This document shows, one piece after another, positions 51,004-60,855 of a DNA stretch of 64,000 nucleotides (the first letter of the stretch is position 1; each line of letters starts with the position of its first letter). The DNA comes from Bryobacterales bacterium F-183 (GTDB lineage: Bacteria; Acidobacteriota; Terriglobia; Bryobacterales; Bryobacteraceae), in assembly GCA_016865505.2 (NCBI GenBank), contig AP025252.1:5478137-5542136 (forward strand), in the 5' to 3' direction. The translations under genes and the position numbers were made by a program. Below the pieces are notes generated by a model. The model saw only the letters and a list, made by a program, of their open reading frames with translations. It was not told the DNA's origin and made no database searches.

Positions 51004-53057
51004 TTTTCGATCTGCACCAAACATGAATAGAAAGTCGCACCGCCGCCCATATCGGTCAGCCGGTCAGACGTCAGCGTATTGATCCCGCCCCCGCTACCCG
51101 GCGACAGCTTCGGCCAGCGTACTGACGGCGCATACAACACACCGGGACCCACCACACCATCGACCTCCGCACGCAGCGTCACCGATCCGCGATCATTGAA
51201 CAGCCGGACTACATCGCCCGTACGAATCTGCCGCGCCTCGGCATCCGCCGTATGAATCGCCACAAACCCCGTCTCATCATCGACGTCAGGCTTGTTACCG
51301 AACGTCGAGTTCATGCTGTTGTGGCTCTTCGACGAGACAAGTTCCATCGGATACCGGGACCGCAGCGCGGCATCGCCCGCGCGCGACTCCACCGGAGGCA
51401 CATACTCCAACTCGCCCGCGCCAAACTCAAACTTGCCCGACCGTGTCGTGAACCCACCTTCAGCAAACGGCAAGAATGGCTGCCCTTCCGGCGCGATGTT
51501 CAGCCGTATCGAACGCTCGCGATCCAGCCGTTCCACAGTGATCCCGTCCAAATACCGATGCCCGGACCGCAGCAGACCCGCAATCATGCTGTCTTCCGAC
51601 TCATCGAAGCAGGCATCATCAAAACCCATACGCTTGGCCAGCAACCGGAACACTTCCACATTGGACTTACACTCGCCCGGCGCATCCAGCGCAGGCCGTG
51701 CCAACTGCAAATGATAGTGCCCGTACGCGAGGTACAAGTCGGTATGCTCCAGGAACGTAGTCGCCGGCAGCAGGACATCCGCATAGTCCGCAGTATCCGT
51801 TTGAAACTGCTCCAGCACGACAGTAAACAAATCCGGTCGCGACAATCCCTTGCGCACCAGATTCAGATTCGGAGCAATCGCCGCGGGGTTTGTGTTGTAC
51901 ACCACCATCGCCTTCACCGGCGGATTGTCCACTTCCGTCAAGACCTTGCCGAGCTCGCTCATGTTCAAGATACGAGCCTCGCGTCCCAACGCGGACTTCT
52001 GCTGCAACTCAGGCATCTCCAGATTCGCCCGGTTGAACTGGAAGCCACCCGATGTCGACATCTGCAACCCGCCGCCAATCTCGCGCCACGCGCCAGTGAG
52101 CGCAGGCAGAGCAGAAATCGCACGAATCGCCGCACCACCGCGTTCCGACCGTTGTATCCCGTAGTTCGCGCGAATCATCGCCGGCCGGGTCGTTGCGTAC
52201 TCGCGAGCCAGCAACTCCACATCTTCCCGCGCGATCCCGGTAACGCCTTCCACATACTCCGGCGTGTACTTCGCCGCCAGCGACTTCAGTTCCGCGAACC
52301 CATTCGTGTACCGGTCGATGTAGTCCTGATCCTGCAGATTCTCCCGCAAAATCACGTGAATCATTCCCAGCGCCAAAGCCAGGTCCGTACCCGGATGGAT
52401 GCGGAAAAAGCGATCCGCCACTTCGCCGGTCTTCTTCTTCACCGGCTCGATCACGTAAAACTTCGCACCGTTCCGCCGCGCCTCTGTGATGAACGGCCAC
52501 AAGTGGACATTCGTCGTCAGGACATTCGCGCCCCACGCGATAATCAACTTCGAATGCCGGAACTGCTCAGGCTCCGCTGTCGTACGAATTCCAAAGCTAC
52601 GCGTCAAAGCCTCGCCGCCGGCCGACGAGCAGATCGTACGATCCAGCCGCGATGCGCCGAGCCGGTGGAAGAACCGCCGGTCCATGCCGCTGCCATTCAA
52701 CAGCCCCATCGTACCCGCGTAGCTGTAGGGCAGTATCGACTCTGACCCGAACTCCGCAGCCGCAGCCTGCAACCGCGCAGCGATCGTGTCCAGCGCCTCG
52801 TCCCAGCTGATCCGCGCGAACTTGCCCTCGCCCTTCGCGCCAATGCGCTTCTGCGGATACAGTAGGCGATCCGGCGAATACTCACGATCCAGGTACTTCG
52901 CCACCTTGCCGCAAAGGAACCCGCGCGTCACCGGATGATCCGGATTGCCCCGCAGACGCGACCCGCGACCTTGCTCGTCGACATTGATTAACAGCGAGCA
53001 AGTATCCGGACAATCGAGCGCGCACACCGAGTGCTTTACAACGGAGGGGGTGCTCAT
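50991..53057 (-). CDS. Molybdopterin oxidoreductase, single-subunit type
   Basis: A 688-residue member of the DMSO-reductase/formate-dehydrogenase superfamily. The N-terminal [4Fe-4S] site is Cys12, Cys16, Cys20 and Cys49 (CALDCPDTC...FLCGK). Cys143 in TICSSAGG is a candidate molybdenum ligand. Cofactor-binding blocks (IIAWGANVLTTNVHLWPF, VVYNTNPAAIAPN) and the C-terminal Molydop_binding domain (LVSSKSHNSMNSTFGNKPDV) are present. There is no Tat signal, so it is cytoplasmic. No iron-sulfur or membrane partner subunits, nor molybdenum-cofactor genes, are adjacent. The substrate is unknown, and general family labels such as formate dehydrogenase would be over-precise. Confidence 0.93.
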   Translation of the reverse strand: MSTPSVVKHSVCALDCPDTCSLLINVDEQGRGSRLRGNPDHPVTRGFLCGKVAKYLDREYSPDRLLYPQKRIGAKGEGKFARISWDEALDTIAARLQAAAAEFGSESILPYSYAGTMGLLNGSGMDRRFFHRLGASRLDRTICSSAGGEALTRSFGIRTTAEPEQFRHSKLIIAWGANVLTTNVHLWPFITEARRNGAKFYVIEPVKKKTGEVADRFFRIHPGTDLALALGMIHVILRENLQDQDYIDRYTNGFAELKSLAAKYTPEYVEGVTGIAREDVELLAREYATTRPAMIRANYGIQRSERGGAAIRAISALPALTGAWREIGGGLQMSTSGGFQFNRANLEMPELQQKSALGREARILNMSELGKVLTEVDNPPVKAMVVYNTNPAAIAPNLNLVRKGLSRPDLFTVVLEQFQTDTADYADVLLPATTFLEHTDLYLAYGHYHLQLARPALDAPGECKSNVEVFRLLAKRMGFDDACFDESEDSMIAGLLRSGHRYLDGITVERLDRERSIRLNIAPEGQPFLPFAEGGFTTRSGKFEFGAGELEYVPPVESRAGDAALRSRYPMELVSSKSHNSMNSTFGNKPDVDDETGFVAIHTADAEARQIRTGDVVRLFNDRGSVTLRAEVDGVVGPGVLYAPSVRWPKLSPGSGGGINTLTSDRLTDMGGGATFYSCLVQIEKCGD

Positions 53058-54382
53058 TTCCCAAGTATAGCGGCCGGACGACCCACAGCCGTATCGCCAA
53101 ACCGGTCCTGCTGCTCCGCCAACCGCTGCTTCATCGAGGCAAGCCGTCCCGCAAACTTCGCGTCGCCGGAACGATCATTCAACTCCCAAGGATCATCCAC
53201 GACATCGAACAGTTGAAACCGCCCGATCTTCGGATACCAGATCAGCTTCCATCGCTCCTCCCGCACCATCCGCTGCACATCGCGGTACACACCGAACACC
53301 GAGTCTCGAACCTTCTTCTGCCGCCCCGCAATCACCGGAGTGAGACTCAACCCTTCCACACCCTTGGGGAGATGGACACCGGTCAACCCGCAAAGCGTGG
53401 GAAACAGGTCATGCATCTGCGCCAACGCATCCGTACTTCCCTTCCGAATGCCCGGACCAGCAAAGATCAGCGGACTCTTGAAGTGCTCGTACAGATTCTG
53501 CTTGCCCATCAATCCATGACGTCCGCCCACAGCCAGGCCCTGGTCACTGGTAAACACCACAATCGTGTTCCCCTCCAACCCCGAATCGCGCAGCGCCCGC
53601 AGAATCCGTCCCAGATGAAAATCAAAGCAGGAGATCGCCGCATAGTATTCCGCCAGATGCCGCCGCATCTCCTCCGGCGTGCGCGGATGCGGCGCGAGCA
53701 TCTCATCGCGTATCCGCAGGTCTCCGTTGTCAAACGGATGCTCGGGCATAAAGTTCGGCGGCAGCGTTAGCTTTGCCGGATCGTACAAGTCCAGAAAGCG
53801 CTTCGGCGCTACTCGTGGATCATGCGGCGTACCGGGTGCCAGATAAATCAGAAACGGCTTGCCACCGCGATCCTCCCGCATCCACTCAATCACTTGATCG
53901 GCAAGCCGCTCCGGCTCATTCGCCCGCGCCTCTACATCATTTCCCTGCGGCTCCAGTGAATACCGCTTGGTGTCAAACGCCTCGCTCGCCGGCAGGTACG
54001 TGTTGCCACGCTTGCCCAAGTGATATGTGTGATAGCCGGCAGCAGAGAACGCCTTCGGCAACAACGGCAAATCCGGGGGAAGCGGCGTATTGCGATCCGG
54101 GATGCGAAACACCGTACGCCCGGTCATCAGCATCGTACGGCTGGGCAGGCACATCGCGGGCACCATGCCCCCTTGCGAGTAGAAGTTACGGAAGCAAAAC
54201 CCGCGGCCCACCAGTGCATCCAACGTGGGCGTATGGATCTCTTTATTGCCCAGCGCCGCGATCGTGTCGAACCGCTGGTCATCCGTATTCACCAGCAGTA
54301 CATTCGGCCGCCCGGTAACCGGCTGTGCGGTAGCCGCCACAACCGTAGCTGCAGAACTCAAAAAAGACCGTCGCGTCAGCAT
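53054..54382 (-). CDS. Exported sulfatase (intact catalytic motif)
   Basis: A 442-residue sulfatase. Tat leader LTRRSFLSSAATVVAAT. The metal-binding Asp34-Asp35 (NVLLVNTDDQR) and the formylglycine motif Cys78-Leu-Pro-Ser-Arg82 (AMCLPSRTMLMTGR) are present. Later blocks are PGTPHDP and FTSDQGLAVG (DQG in place of DHG). It therefore should be active if a formylglycine-generating enzyme is available, but none is encoded here. I chose the ATG at 54382 for the leader. It overlaps the molybdoenzyme start by 4 bases. It contrasts with the dead sulfatase at 38677. Confidence 0.94.
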   Translation of the reverse strand: MLTRRSFLSSAATVVAATAQPVTGRPNVLLVNTDDQRFDTIAALGNKEIHTPTLDALVGRGFCFRNFYSQGGMVPAMCLPSRTMLMTGRTVFRIPDRNTPLPPDLPLLPKAFSAAGYHTYHLGKRGNTYLPASEAFDTKRYSLEPQGNDVEARANEPERLADQVIEWMREDRGGKPFLIYLAPGTPHDPRVAPKRFLDLYDPAKLTLPPNFMPEHPFDNGDLRIRDEMLAPHPRTPEEMRRHLAEYYAAISCFDFHLGRILRALRDSGLEGNTIVVFTSDQGLAVGGRHGLMGKQNLYEHFKSPLIFAGPGIRKGSTDALAQMHDLFPTLCGLTGVHLPKGVEGLSLTPVIAGRQKKVRDSVFGVYRDVQRMVREERWKLIWYPKIGRFQLFDVVDDPWELNDRSGDAKFAGRLASMKQRLAEQQDRFGDTAVGRPAAILGK

Positions 54383-54401
54383 TGGCTGCCAGTATACAAA
54401 G

Positions 54402-54432
54402 CAAAAAGGCCTCCCCGGCAAAGGGGAGGCCT
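54402..54432 (-). terminator. Rho-independent terminator of the second TonB receptor gene
   Basis: A perfect 10-base stem AGGCCTCCCC (54407-54416) / GGGGAGGCCT (54423-54432), loop GGCAAA, followed on the minus strand by TTTTTG. It lies 18 bases past the receptor stop and 19 before the sulfatase start, separating the two units. Confidence 0.9.
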
Positions 54433-54450
54433 CCTGTGTCGAACTACGAT

Positions 54451-57400
54451 TTAGAACGTGTACCGCAGCCCCATGACGATGCGGCGATTGCCACCGTCGG
54501 TGAGCCACTGGTTGCCAAAGTTCGCATTGCCGATGAGAGCGTTCGGAATACCAAAGTTGCGGGTATTCGTCGCGTTGTACATCTCAGCGCGGAAGTTCAG
54601 CGCATGACCTTCAATCGGCAGCCGGAACTTCTTGTTCAGCGACAGATCGAGGTTGCCGATACCGTCGGCGCGCAGGATGTTGCGTCCCGCGTTGCCGAGC
54701 GGCGAGGCCGCCGTAACCTGGCTGAACAAGGTCGCCGGACGTCCGCCGGTCTGCTGCCACAGCTGCTCAATCGAATTGGCCGACACATCAACATCCGTGT
54801 TTACGTTCGGGCGAATCGAGTTGCCGATCAGCGAATCGATACCGCTCAGCAGGCGCTGCGGGTCGACACCGGCCAACGGCGAGAACGGCGAGCCGGACTG
54901 GAACGTCAGGAAGCCCGACACCTGCCAGCCACCGAGCACCGCGCCCACTGCGCCCTTCTGCTCGCGCAGGAACGGCAGTTCCCAAACACCGTTCACCACA
55001 AAGCGATGCGGACGGTCATAAGTCGACCGGCCACGATCCGCGCGGCGGTTGAACGAGTTCTGCGCGACAGCCACTTCACCAGCGGTTGAAGCATTGAACA
55101 CTTCCGAAGCGTCGTCGATGAACGCGCTCCAGGTGTAGTGCGTCGCCATCGAAACACCGCGGGACAGGCGCTTCTCCAAGCTCACCTGCATCGAGTGATA
55201 AATCGAGGACGCCGAGTTCGCACGCTGACGGATGATGCCTCGATTCGGGTCGACACGCACCGTGCCGTTCGTGCCCGGAACCGTCGGGTTGCCGTCCAGA
55301 GACTGGAACAGCGCCGTACCCTTGGTGCTCACGCCGCCAACGGTCAACGCCCAGTTCTGGCCAAGCTGACGCTGCACCTGCAGTGCAAACTGCTCGGCCA
55401 GCGGAGCGCGGAACGTCTTATCCGCAGTCGTACGCGTAATCAGCAGCGGATTGTTGATGGCCGGAATCTGGCCACGGCGAATGTTGTCGATCGAGGTCCA
55501 CGCACCCTGCAGCGGCGGATTCGCCACCAGAGTGAACGGGAACGCGCTGAACACATTCAACGCCATGTTGTTGAAGATCAGGTCGTACGTACGCGAGTAT
55601 CCGCCACGCAGCACCGACTTATCTTCACCCGTCAACCAGCCCAGCGGACCCCGCATCTTGCCAATGCGGTAGTTGAAGCCAAAGCGCGGTGCCCAGTTGT
55701 TGGTGTCGCGGCCCGGCGGCTGATCCATCACAAAGCCCGGATTGTTGTTGTACTGCGCAACAACGCGGGTGTTCAGGTCCTTCAAATACTGCAACGCATT
55801 GCCAGGACTTTCATAACGAATGCCGTAGCTCAACGTCAGATTCTTTGTGGCGCGCCATTCGTCCTGAAGGAAGAAGAAGTAGTCGTTGTACTTGTAGTGC
55901 TGCTTGGTCGGCACGCCCGGCAGAGGCGTGTTGATCGTAGCAGTCAATGCCGTATCGTTCACCAGATCCTGCAGTGTCGAGTACACCAGGCGCCCGCGAA
56001 GAGTCGGGTTGAACACCGAAGCCTGTTCCTGGCGGCGGAAGTCGATACCGAACTTCATGTTGTGCGAACCGCGGATGTAGATGACATTGTTGACGATCTG
56101 GTAGTTGTTGAAGACACCGGACTGCGGGAAGTTCACCGCAAAGCCAGCCGCCGTACGAGTGGCAGCGGCATTGAAGCCGGTCATGCCAAGCTGATTCACT
56201 TCAAGCGAAGGAATCGCTTCGCCCGACGGATCGGAACCGAACGTCGCTGAATCCTGGCGGTTGTACGACAGGCGCAGTTCGTTGATCAGGTTGGGACGCA
56301 AGGTCGAGTTCAGCGACGCGACAGCGATGTGGCGATCCTGCGGATTCACCGACGTCAAACCCGGAGGCACAGCCTGACCGGACACCTGCTCGCGCTTATC
56401 GGCCTGGTAGCGGACAAACATCGTCTGCTGGTCGTTGAACCGGTGATCCACACGCGCGGACCACTGCCATACATTCAACAGGTTCGGAGCCGCGCCCGAC
56501 AGCACGCCAAGCGGAATCTGCGTCGTAACGCCGTTCAGCGTAACGGGAGCCGTAGCACCCGTCGGCTGCTGTGCGCCGGGAACAAACTGCAACAACGCGC
56601 GAACCTGCGGCAGCGTACCCGCAATCTGGTTCAACAGCGTCTTGCCGGCTTCCGTCGGAGCCGAACCGATCGACGTACCGCTCTGGAAGATGCGATCCGT
56701 CCAGCGAAGGGCCGACACAAAGAAGAAGGTGCGATCCCGTACGATCGGACCGCCGAACGTACCCGCAAACTGGTTCTCCTTACGCGCGGGTGCAGCCGTA
56801 AAACCATTGCGCTTGTCGAGGTTGCTCAGAGCGTTGACCTTGTTGTGGTTCAGGAACCAATAGGCCGTACCGTGGAATTGGTTCGAACCACTCTTGGTAA
56901 CGATGTTCACCACCGAGCCAGCCGCGCGGCCGTACTCAGCCAGGAACTGGTTGGTGATCAGGCGGAACTCCGCCACCGTATCGGGGTTGTTCACCTGCTG
57001 CGTGGCACCGCCCACCGACGGCGAAACCATGTCGCCACCGTCGAGCATAAAGTTGTTCGAGCGCGTACGCGCGCCGTTCACCGAAAAGCTCACGCCACCG
57101 TCGGCAAAGCCCGAGTTGCCGTTCGACAACTGCGACACGCCCGCGACGGACAGAGCAAGATTCAGAACGTTCCGATTCGGCGCCAGCGGAAGCTCCGTGA
57201 TGCGCTTGACGTCAAAGTTCACGCCCACTTCCGCGTTGGTGGTGTTCACCAGCGTAGCGTCGGACGACACCGTAACCGTATCGCTCACCGCGCCAACCTG
57301 CAATTGAATGGGAAGATCTGCGTCCTGGTTCAGGCGCAGCGTGATGCCAGACTGCTGATACTTCGAAAAGCCCTGGGCTTCCACCGTGACGTCGTAGCTG

Positions 57401-57624
57401 CCGATCGACAGCAGCGGCAGACGGAAACGGCCTTCATTATCTGTGGTTGCTTCTTTGCTTGCGTTCGTACCCGTATTCCGGGCCGTGACCTTGGCGTTCG
57501 GTACCGCAGCCCCTGCTGGATCCGTTACCGTACCAAGAATGTTACTGGTAGTTTGTGCGGGAACTAGGCTAGCTAGCCCCAGGCTCGCGCATAATACGCG
57601 CGTTGCGAGTTGAATTGACCTCAT
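54451..57624 (-). CDS. TonB-dependent receptor with carboxypeptidase-regulatory domain (Oar-like), 2
   Basis: A 1057-residue outer-membrane receptor with the same layout as the one at 25203. It has a signal peptide (LCASLGLASLVPAQ), a regulatory Ig-like domain (ILGTVTDPAGAAVPNAKVTA), a plug (ITELPLAPNRNVLNLAL, FMLDGGDMVSPSVGG) and a barrel ending in YTF. It differs in the loops, so ligand preference is probably different. GAGG lies 7 bases upstream of the ATG. A plausible promoter lies at 57678-57707 and a terminator at 54402-54432, giving a single-gene unit. The neighbouring sulfatase suggests sulfated glycan as ligand, which is only inference. Confidence 0.95.
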   Translation of the reverse strand: MRSIQLATRVLCASLGLASLVPAQTTSNILGTVTDPAGAAVPNAKVTARNTGTNASKEATTDNEGRFRLPLLSIGSYDVTVEAQGFSKYQQSGITLRLNQDADLPIQLQVGAVSDTVTVSSDATLVNTTNAEVGVNFDVKRITELPLAPNRNVLNLALSVAGVSQLSNGNSGFADGGVSFSVNGARTRSNNFMLDGGDMVSPSVGGATQQVNNPDTVAEFRLITNQFLAEYGRAAGSVVNIVTKSGSNQFHGTAYWFLNHNKVNALSNLDKRNGFTAAPARKENQFAGTFGGPIVRDRTFFFVSALRWTDRIFQSGTSIGSAPTEAGKTLLNQIAGTLPQVRALLQFVPGAQQPTGATAPVTLNGVTTQIPLGVLSGAAPNLLNVWQWSARVDHRFNDQQTMFVRYQADKREQVSGQAVPPGLTSVNPQDRHIAVASLNSTLRPNLINELRLSYNRQDSATFGSDPSGEAIPSLEVNQLGMTGFNAAATRTAAGFAVNFPQSGVFNNYQIVNNVIYIRGSHNMKFGIDFRRQEQASVFNPTLRGRLVYSTLQDLVNDTALTATINTPLPGVPTKQHYKYNDYFFFLQDEWRATKNLTLSYGIRYESPGNALQYLKDLNTRVVAQYNNNPGFVMDQPPGRDTNNWAPRFGFNYRIGKMRGPLGWLTGEDKSVLRGGYSRTYDLIFNNMALNVFSAFPFTLVANPPLQGAWTSIDNIRRGQIPAINNPLLITRTTADKTFRAPLAEQFALQVQRQLGQNWALTVGGVSTKGTALFQSLDGNPTVPGTNGTVRVDPNRGIIRQRANSASSIYHSMQVSLEKRLSRGVSMATHYTWSAFIDDASEVFNASTAGEVAVAQNSFNRRADRGRSTYDRPHRFVVNGVWELPFLREQKGAVGAVLGGWQVSGFLTFQSGSPFSPLAGVDPQRLLSGIDSLIGNSIRPNVNTDVDVSANSIEQLWQQTGGRPATLFSQVTAASPLGNAGRNILRADGIGNLDLSLNKKFRLPIEGHALNFRAEMYNATNTRNFGIPNALIGNANFGNQWLTDGGNRRIVMGLRYTF

Positions 57625-57677
57625 TAACTAACCTCATCGACCTATGTAATTCTTTCATTCGCCCCAACTTTGATCTG

Positions 57678-57707
57678 ATATTAACAAAGTTTTACAGTTA
57701 GGTGAAA
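57678..57707 (-). promoter_or_regulatory. Probable promoter of the second TonB receptor gene
   Basis: On the minus strand TTTCAC (57707-57702) and TAATAT (57683-57678) are separated by 18 bases. The predicted start is about 45 bases before the ATG at 57624. The intergenic region is visibly AT-rich. Confidence 0.4.
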
Positions 57708-57729
57708 GATACTCAAAACAGCTAAGAGG

Positions 57730-60700
57730 TTGACGTCACACGCCTACCCGTGGGACACAAAAGTTAGGCCTCGCTTGCATCGCTTTTGCTTATTGATCCC
57801 ATTTCTTTGCGTTCTGGCGACGGCACAGCCTACTGCGGAAACCGTCCTGGCTTGGTCAGCGACCCCTGCTAAATACAACAAATTGCGTGATTATCGACGC
57901 TGGCCGTCCCTTCCCGTCTTCGCCGCCAGCGTTACACCCGCCGAACGCCGCGCCCTGGCCGCCGATCCGCAAGTCCGCCTCATCTCGCCCCAGCAGCAGT
58001 ACCGCACCCACAATAGTCCAGGCGTACTGGCCGCCAGAATCCCCTACGCCTGGGAGCGCGGCTACACTGGCACTGCCGCTCCAGTAGCTCTAGTAGACAC
58101 AGGTGTGTCGCCGGGCCACCCCGACTTTGCAACACTGCAAGTGCAAAGCGCCATTTTCCTCGATGCAGGCAAGAATCACCCCTGCTTCGACGACGACGCA
58201 ACCAACCCGCGGGACCTTCAGGGCCACGGCACTCGCACAGCTTCGATCCTCGTCGGCGCCGCTCCTGGTATTCAAGAAATCTATTCGTTGAAGGCCGGCT
58301 TCAAGCCGAAGACGGGTACGCCCAACTGCCCCGCCGCGGACGGTATCCTGCTCTCCACCGACATCTTCGACGCGCTCGACTACGCCATCCGTAAAACTCC
58401 CGCCAAGGTCATCAATCTCAGCCTCGGCGCCCCCGCCATCAGCGATGACGACCTCATGTCCAAAGTCATGGACTACGTCGCCGACGTCTACAACGTCACG
58501 CTTGTCTTCTCCGCTGGCAACTCCGGACCCGACGGCACCATCAACTCTCCCGGAATCAGCTACAACGGCCTGACGGTGTCGAACATCGACACACAAGGCA
58601 ACCCGCACTTCTCCAGCACTCGCGGACCCACCCCCGGCCTCCGCCGCAAGCCGGACGTCGCCGCCGTAGGCGTCAACGTCGCCGCCGCCGACGCCTTCTC
58701 GAACGACCTCACGCTCGCCACCGGAACCAGTGCCAGCGCACCTTTGGTCAGTGCCGCCGCAGCCCTGCTGTACGAGTCCGGCATCCAGGACGCGCTGGCC
58801 ATCAAAGCCGCACTCATTAACAACACCGGCCAATCCGGCGCTTGGCGCAACGACCTCGGTTGGGGACCACTCCAACTCGCCCCAGCCTTCGACAACCGCT
58901 TCCAAACCCTCCGCGGACAAGGCACCTCATTCTTCCGCCTCATCTTCAACGGCCCCGCCAAAGGCACCTTAGTCTGGAACCGCCGCGTCAACACTGACTC
59001 GCCGGAAGCACCATCGCCGCTATCGTCCGTAACCGCCATCGTCTATCGCGCAGGCGCCGAAGTCCTGCGTACAGGTCCCGATGCCAACGGCAACGTCCTC
59101 CAACTCGAACTTGCCCCGGGTGACTACACGCTCAAAATCGAAACCGCTGACCCCACGGAAACCTTCGCCCTCGCCTGGAACCGCCCCGGCATCACAACGG
59201 CGACAGCCCCCGCGCTCGACTTCACCTGCGCCTACCCAAGCTCCATCGCCGCCTCCCGCACCCTCACCGTCGCCTGCACCGCCACCAACACCGGAGGCAC
59301 GGACCTTTGGAATGTCACCGGCACTGTCTTCGCCCCCGCAGGCTTCAGCAGTGGTGGACCCCAAAGCTTCGGCAATCTCCTGCCCGGAGCCGCACGTACT
59401 CTCACCTGGAACATCGCCGCCGCCAGTACAACCGGCACCTACGACATCTCAGCCAGCGCCACCGTCAACGGCGTACCCAGCGTCACCACACAAGCCTCGC
59501 CCATGCCGTCGATTCAGGTCGTCGCAGCGCCCGACGTACCGGCCCTCAGCCCGATAGCAGCATCCTTCACAGACCGCGCCACGGTGCAGATCACCAACCC
59601 CGGCACGCGACCTTGGATCGTCAGCAGCCGTCCGTCATTCGTCAGCGCCAGCGTAACAGCCGCCGCGAACATCACCTTCCAAAGCAACACCACAACACCG
59701 GGAACCTACCAGGGCACGTACACCGTATCGAACGGCCTCAGCACGCTAACCGGCACCGTCAGGCTCACCGTACCTCCGGCCATCACCCCACAGATCGAAG
59801 CCGCACGCATCGCCATCAATCCGCAAGTGGTCGTGGGTTGCCCCGCCCCAGAAGCCGTCGTTATTGTCTCGGAAGCAGCGCTACCGTCCGTCTGGTTCTT
59901 CGCCCGCACCGTTCAGCAAAATGACCGCGCGCTGGTACGCTGGCTGAACCCCAACGGCGAAACGATTTCGCAGACCAGCCTGCCAATGCCCAACGAAGCG
60001 AACCCCAATGGTTACTGCTTCTCCGCAGCAGCACCGGCCTTCCGCACCACCGGCACCTGGACCGCAGAAATCTACTGGAACGGCATCCGCCAGACGCAAA
60101 TCCCCTTCACTGTGCGATCCCGCATCGACACGATCAAGAACACGTTCGTCTGGCCCGCCACCATCCAAACCACGCGACAGCCGGACACGCTGCGCTTCGT
60201 CTACGTCGAACCCGGCAGCGGCACCCGCTACACCACCGCGCCAGACGCGCCTCTCGGCGGCAACTGGACCGTCGAAATCTACACCGATCACGGCAAAGTG
60301 GAAGAGATCCCGATCCACATCGCGCCGCCTGCTGAGGTAACCACGCTCGAAATCAAGGACGGCCAACTGTCGCTCGAAAGCGATGCCGAAGTGCTCGTAC
60401 GCTTTATCAATCCATCAGGCACAGTCGTCGACGAAGCCCGCCGAACCAGCGGCCGCTTCGACATCCCATCACCCAATGAATTCGGCACTTGGCAAGTACG
60501 CGTGATAGCCGGAGGCGTCACAGTCAGGCTGCTTCACTTCGATCAACTACCCTTCGCGCTCTACAAAACGGAAATGGATCGCAATGGAGACTACTCGCCG
60601 CTCGATCGCCAAGCGACCCTCACCGTCGAAGCCGAGCAGACCTTAGATGTCGTGTACGTCCACCTGGCCACAGGCAGACAAGTGAAGCAGGCGTCGCTGC

Positions 60701-60855
60701 CTATAGCAGGCGCCATCGGCGCGCGCTACACCGGCCGTTGGGAGGCTCGTGCAGTCGACCCCAACTCGCGTCTGATCTTTGCAAGAGTCCCGTTCACCAT
60801 CGCCGGACCGGGGATTCTCCCGGACGGCGCAGCGTGGGCGCCTTTACAGCAGTAA
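57730..60855 (+). CDS. Exported subtilase (S8) with Ig-like C-terminal modules
   Basis: A 1041-residue protein. The hydrophobic leader (CLLIPFLCVLATAQ) is followed by a short propeptide-like part and the peptidase domain with Asp123 (VALVDTGVSPGHPD), His166 (DLQGHGTRTAS) and Ser334 (GTSASAPLVSAAAALL). The last 550 residues are beta-rich repeats, one resembling a CARDB/NEW3-type module (VACTATNTGGTDLWNVTGTV), typical of surface adhesion stalks. The start is uncertain: TTG at 57730 as listed, or TTG at 57775 with TTAGG 6 bases upstream, which would give a shorter n-region. It probably degrades extracellular protein. The 3' end overlaps the convergent M48-like gene by 62 bases. Confidence 0.92.
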   Translation: MTSHAYPWDTKVRPRLHRFCLLIPFLCVLATAQPTAETVLAWSATPAKYNKLRDYRRWPSLPVFAASVTPAERRALAADPQVRLISPQQQYRTHNSPGVLAARIPYAWERGYTGTAAPVALVDTGVSPGHPDFATLQVQSAIFLDAGKNHPCFDDDATNPRDLQGHGTRTASILVGAAPGIQEIYSLKAGFKPKTGTPNCPAADGILLSTDIFDALDYAIRKTPAKVINLSLGAPAISDDDLMSKVMDYVADVYNVTLVFSAGNSGPDGTINSPGISYNGLTVSNIDTQGNPHFSSTRGPTPGLRRKPDVAAVGVNVAAADAFSNDLTLATGTSASAPLVSAAAALLYESGIQDALAIKAALINNTGQSGAWRNDLGWGPLQLAPAFDNRFQTLRGQGTSFFRLIFNGPAKGTLVWNRRVNTDSPEAPSPLSSVTAIVYRAGAEVLRTGPDANGNVLQLELAPGDYTLKIETADPTETFALAWNRPGITTATAPALDFTCAYPSSIAASRTLTVACTATNTGGTDLWNVTGTVFAPAGFSSGGPQSFGNLLPGAARTLTWNIAAASTTGTYDISASATVNGVPSVTTQASPMPSIQVVAAPDVPALSPIAASFTDRATVQITNPGTRPWIVSSRPSFVSASVTAAANITFQSNTTTPGTYQGTYTVSNGLSTLTGTVRLTVPPAITPQIEAARIAINPQVVVGCPAPEAVVIVSEAALPSVWFFARTVQQNDRALVRWLNPNGETISQTSLPMPNEANPNGYCFSAAAPAFRTTGTWTAEIYWNGIRQTQIPFTVRSRIDTIKNTFVWPATIQTTRQPDTLRFVYVEPGSGTRYTTAPDAPLGGNWTVEIYTDHGKVEEIPIHIAPPAEVTTLEIKDGQLSLESDAEVLVRFINPSGTVVDEARRTSGRFDIPSPNEFGTWQVRVIAGGVTVRLLHFDQLPFALYKTEMDRNGDYSPLDRQATLTVEAEQTLDVVYVHLATGRQVKQASLPIAGAIGARYTGRWEARAVDPNSRLIFARVPFTIAGPGILPDGAAWAPLQQ

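Noticed and set aside
51252-52745. 497-codon open frame antisense to the molybdoenzyme
   Set aside because: Arg/Gln/His-rich composition without domains. The minus strand carries all cofactor motifs.
50991-53057. Specific call of formate dehydrogenase
   Set aside because: Only superfamily motifs are visible and no partner subunits are present. A substrate cannot be assigned.
56329-57567. 412-codon frame antisense to the second TonB receptor
   Set aside because: Lacks any motif, and the receptor frame is complete.
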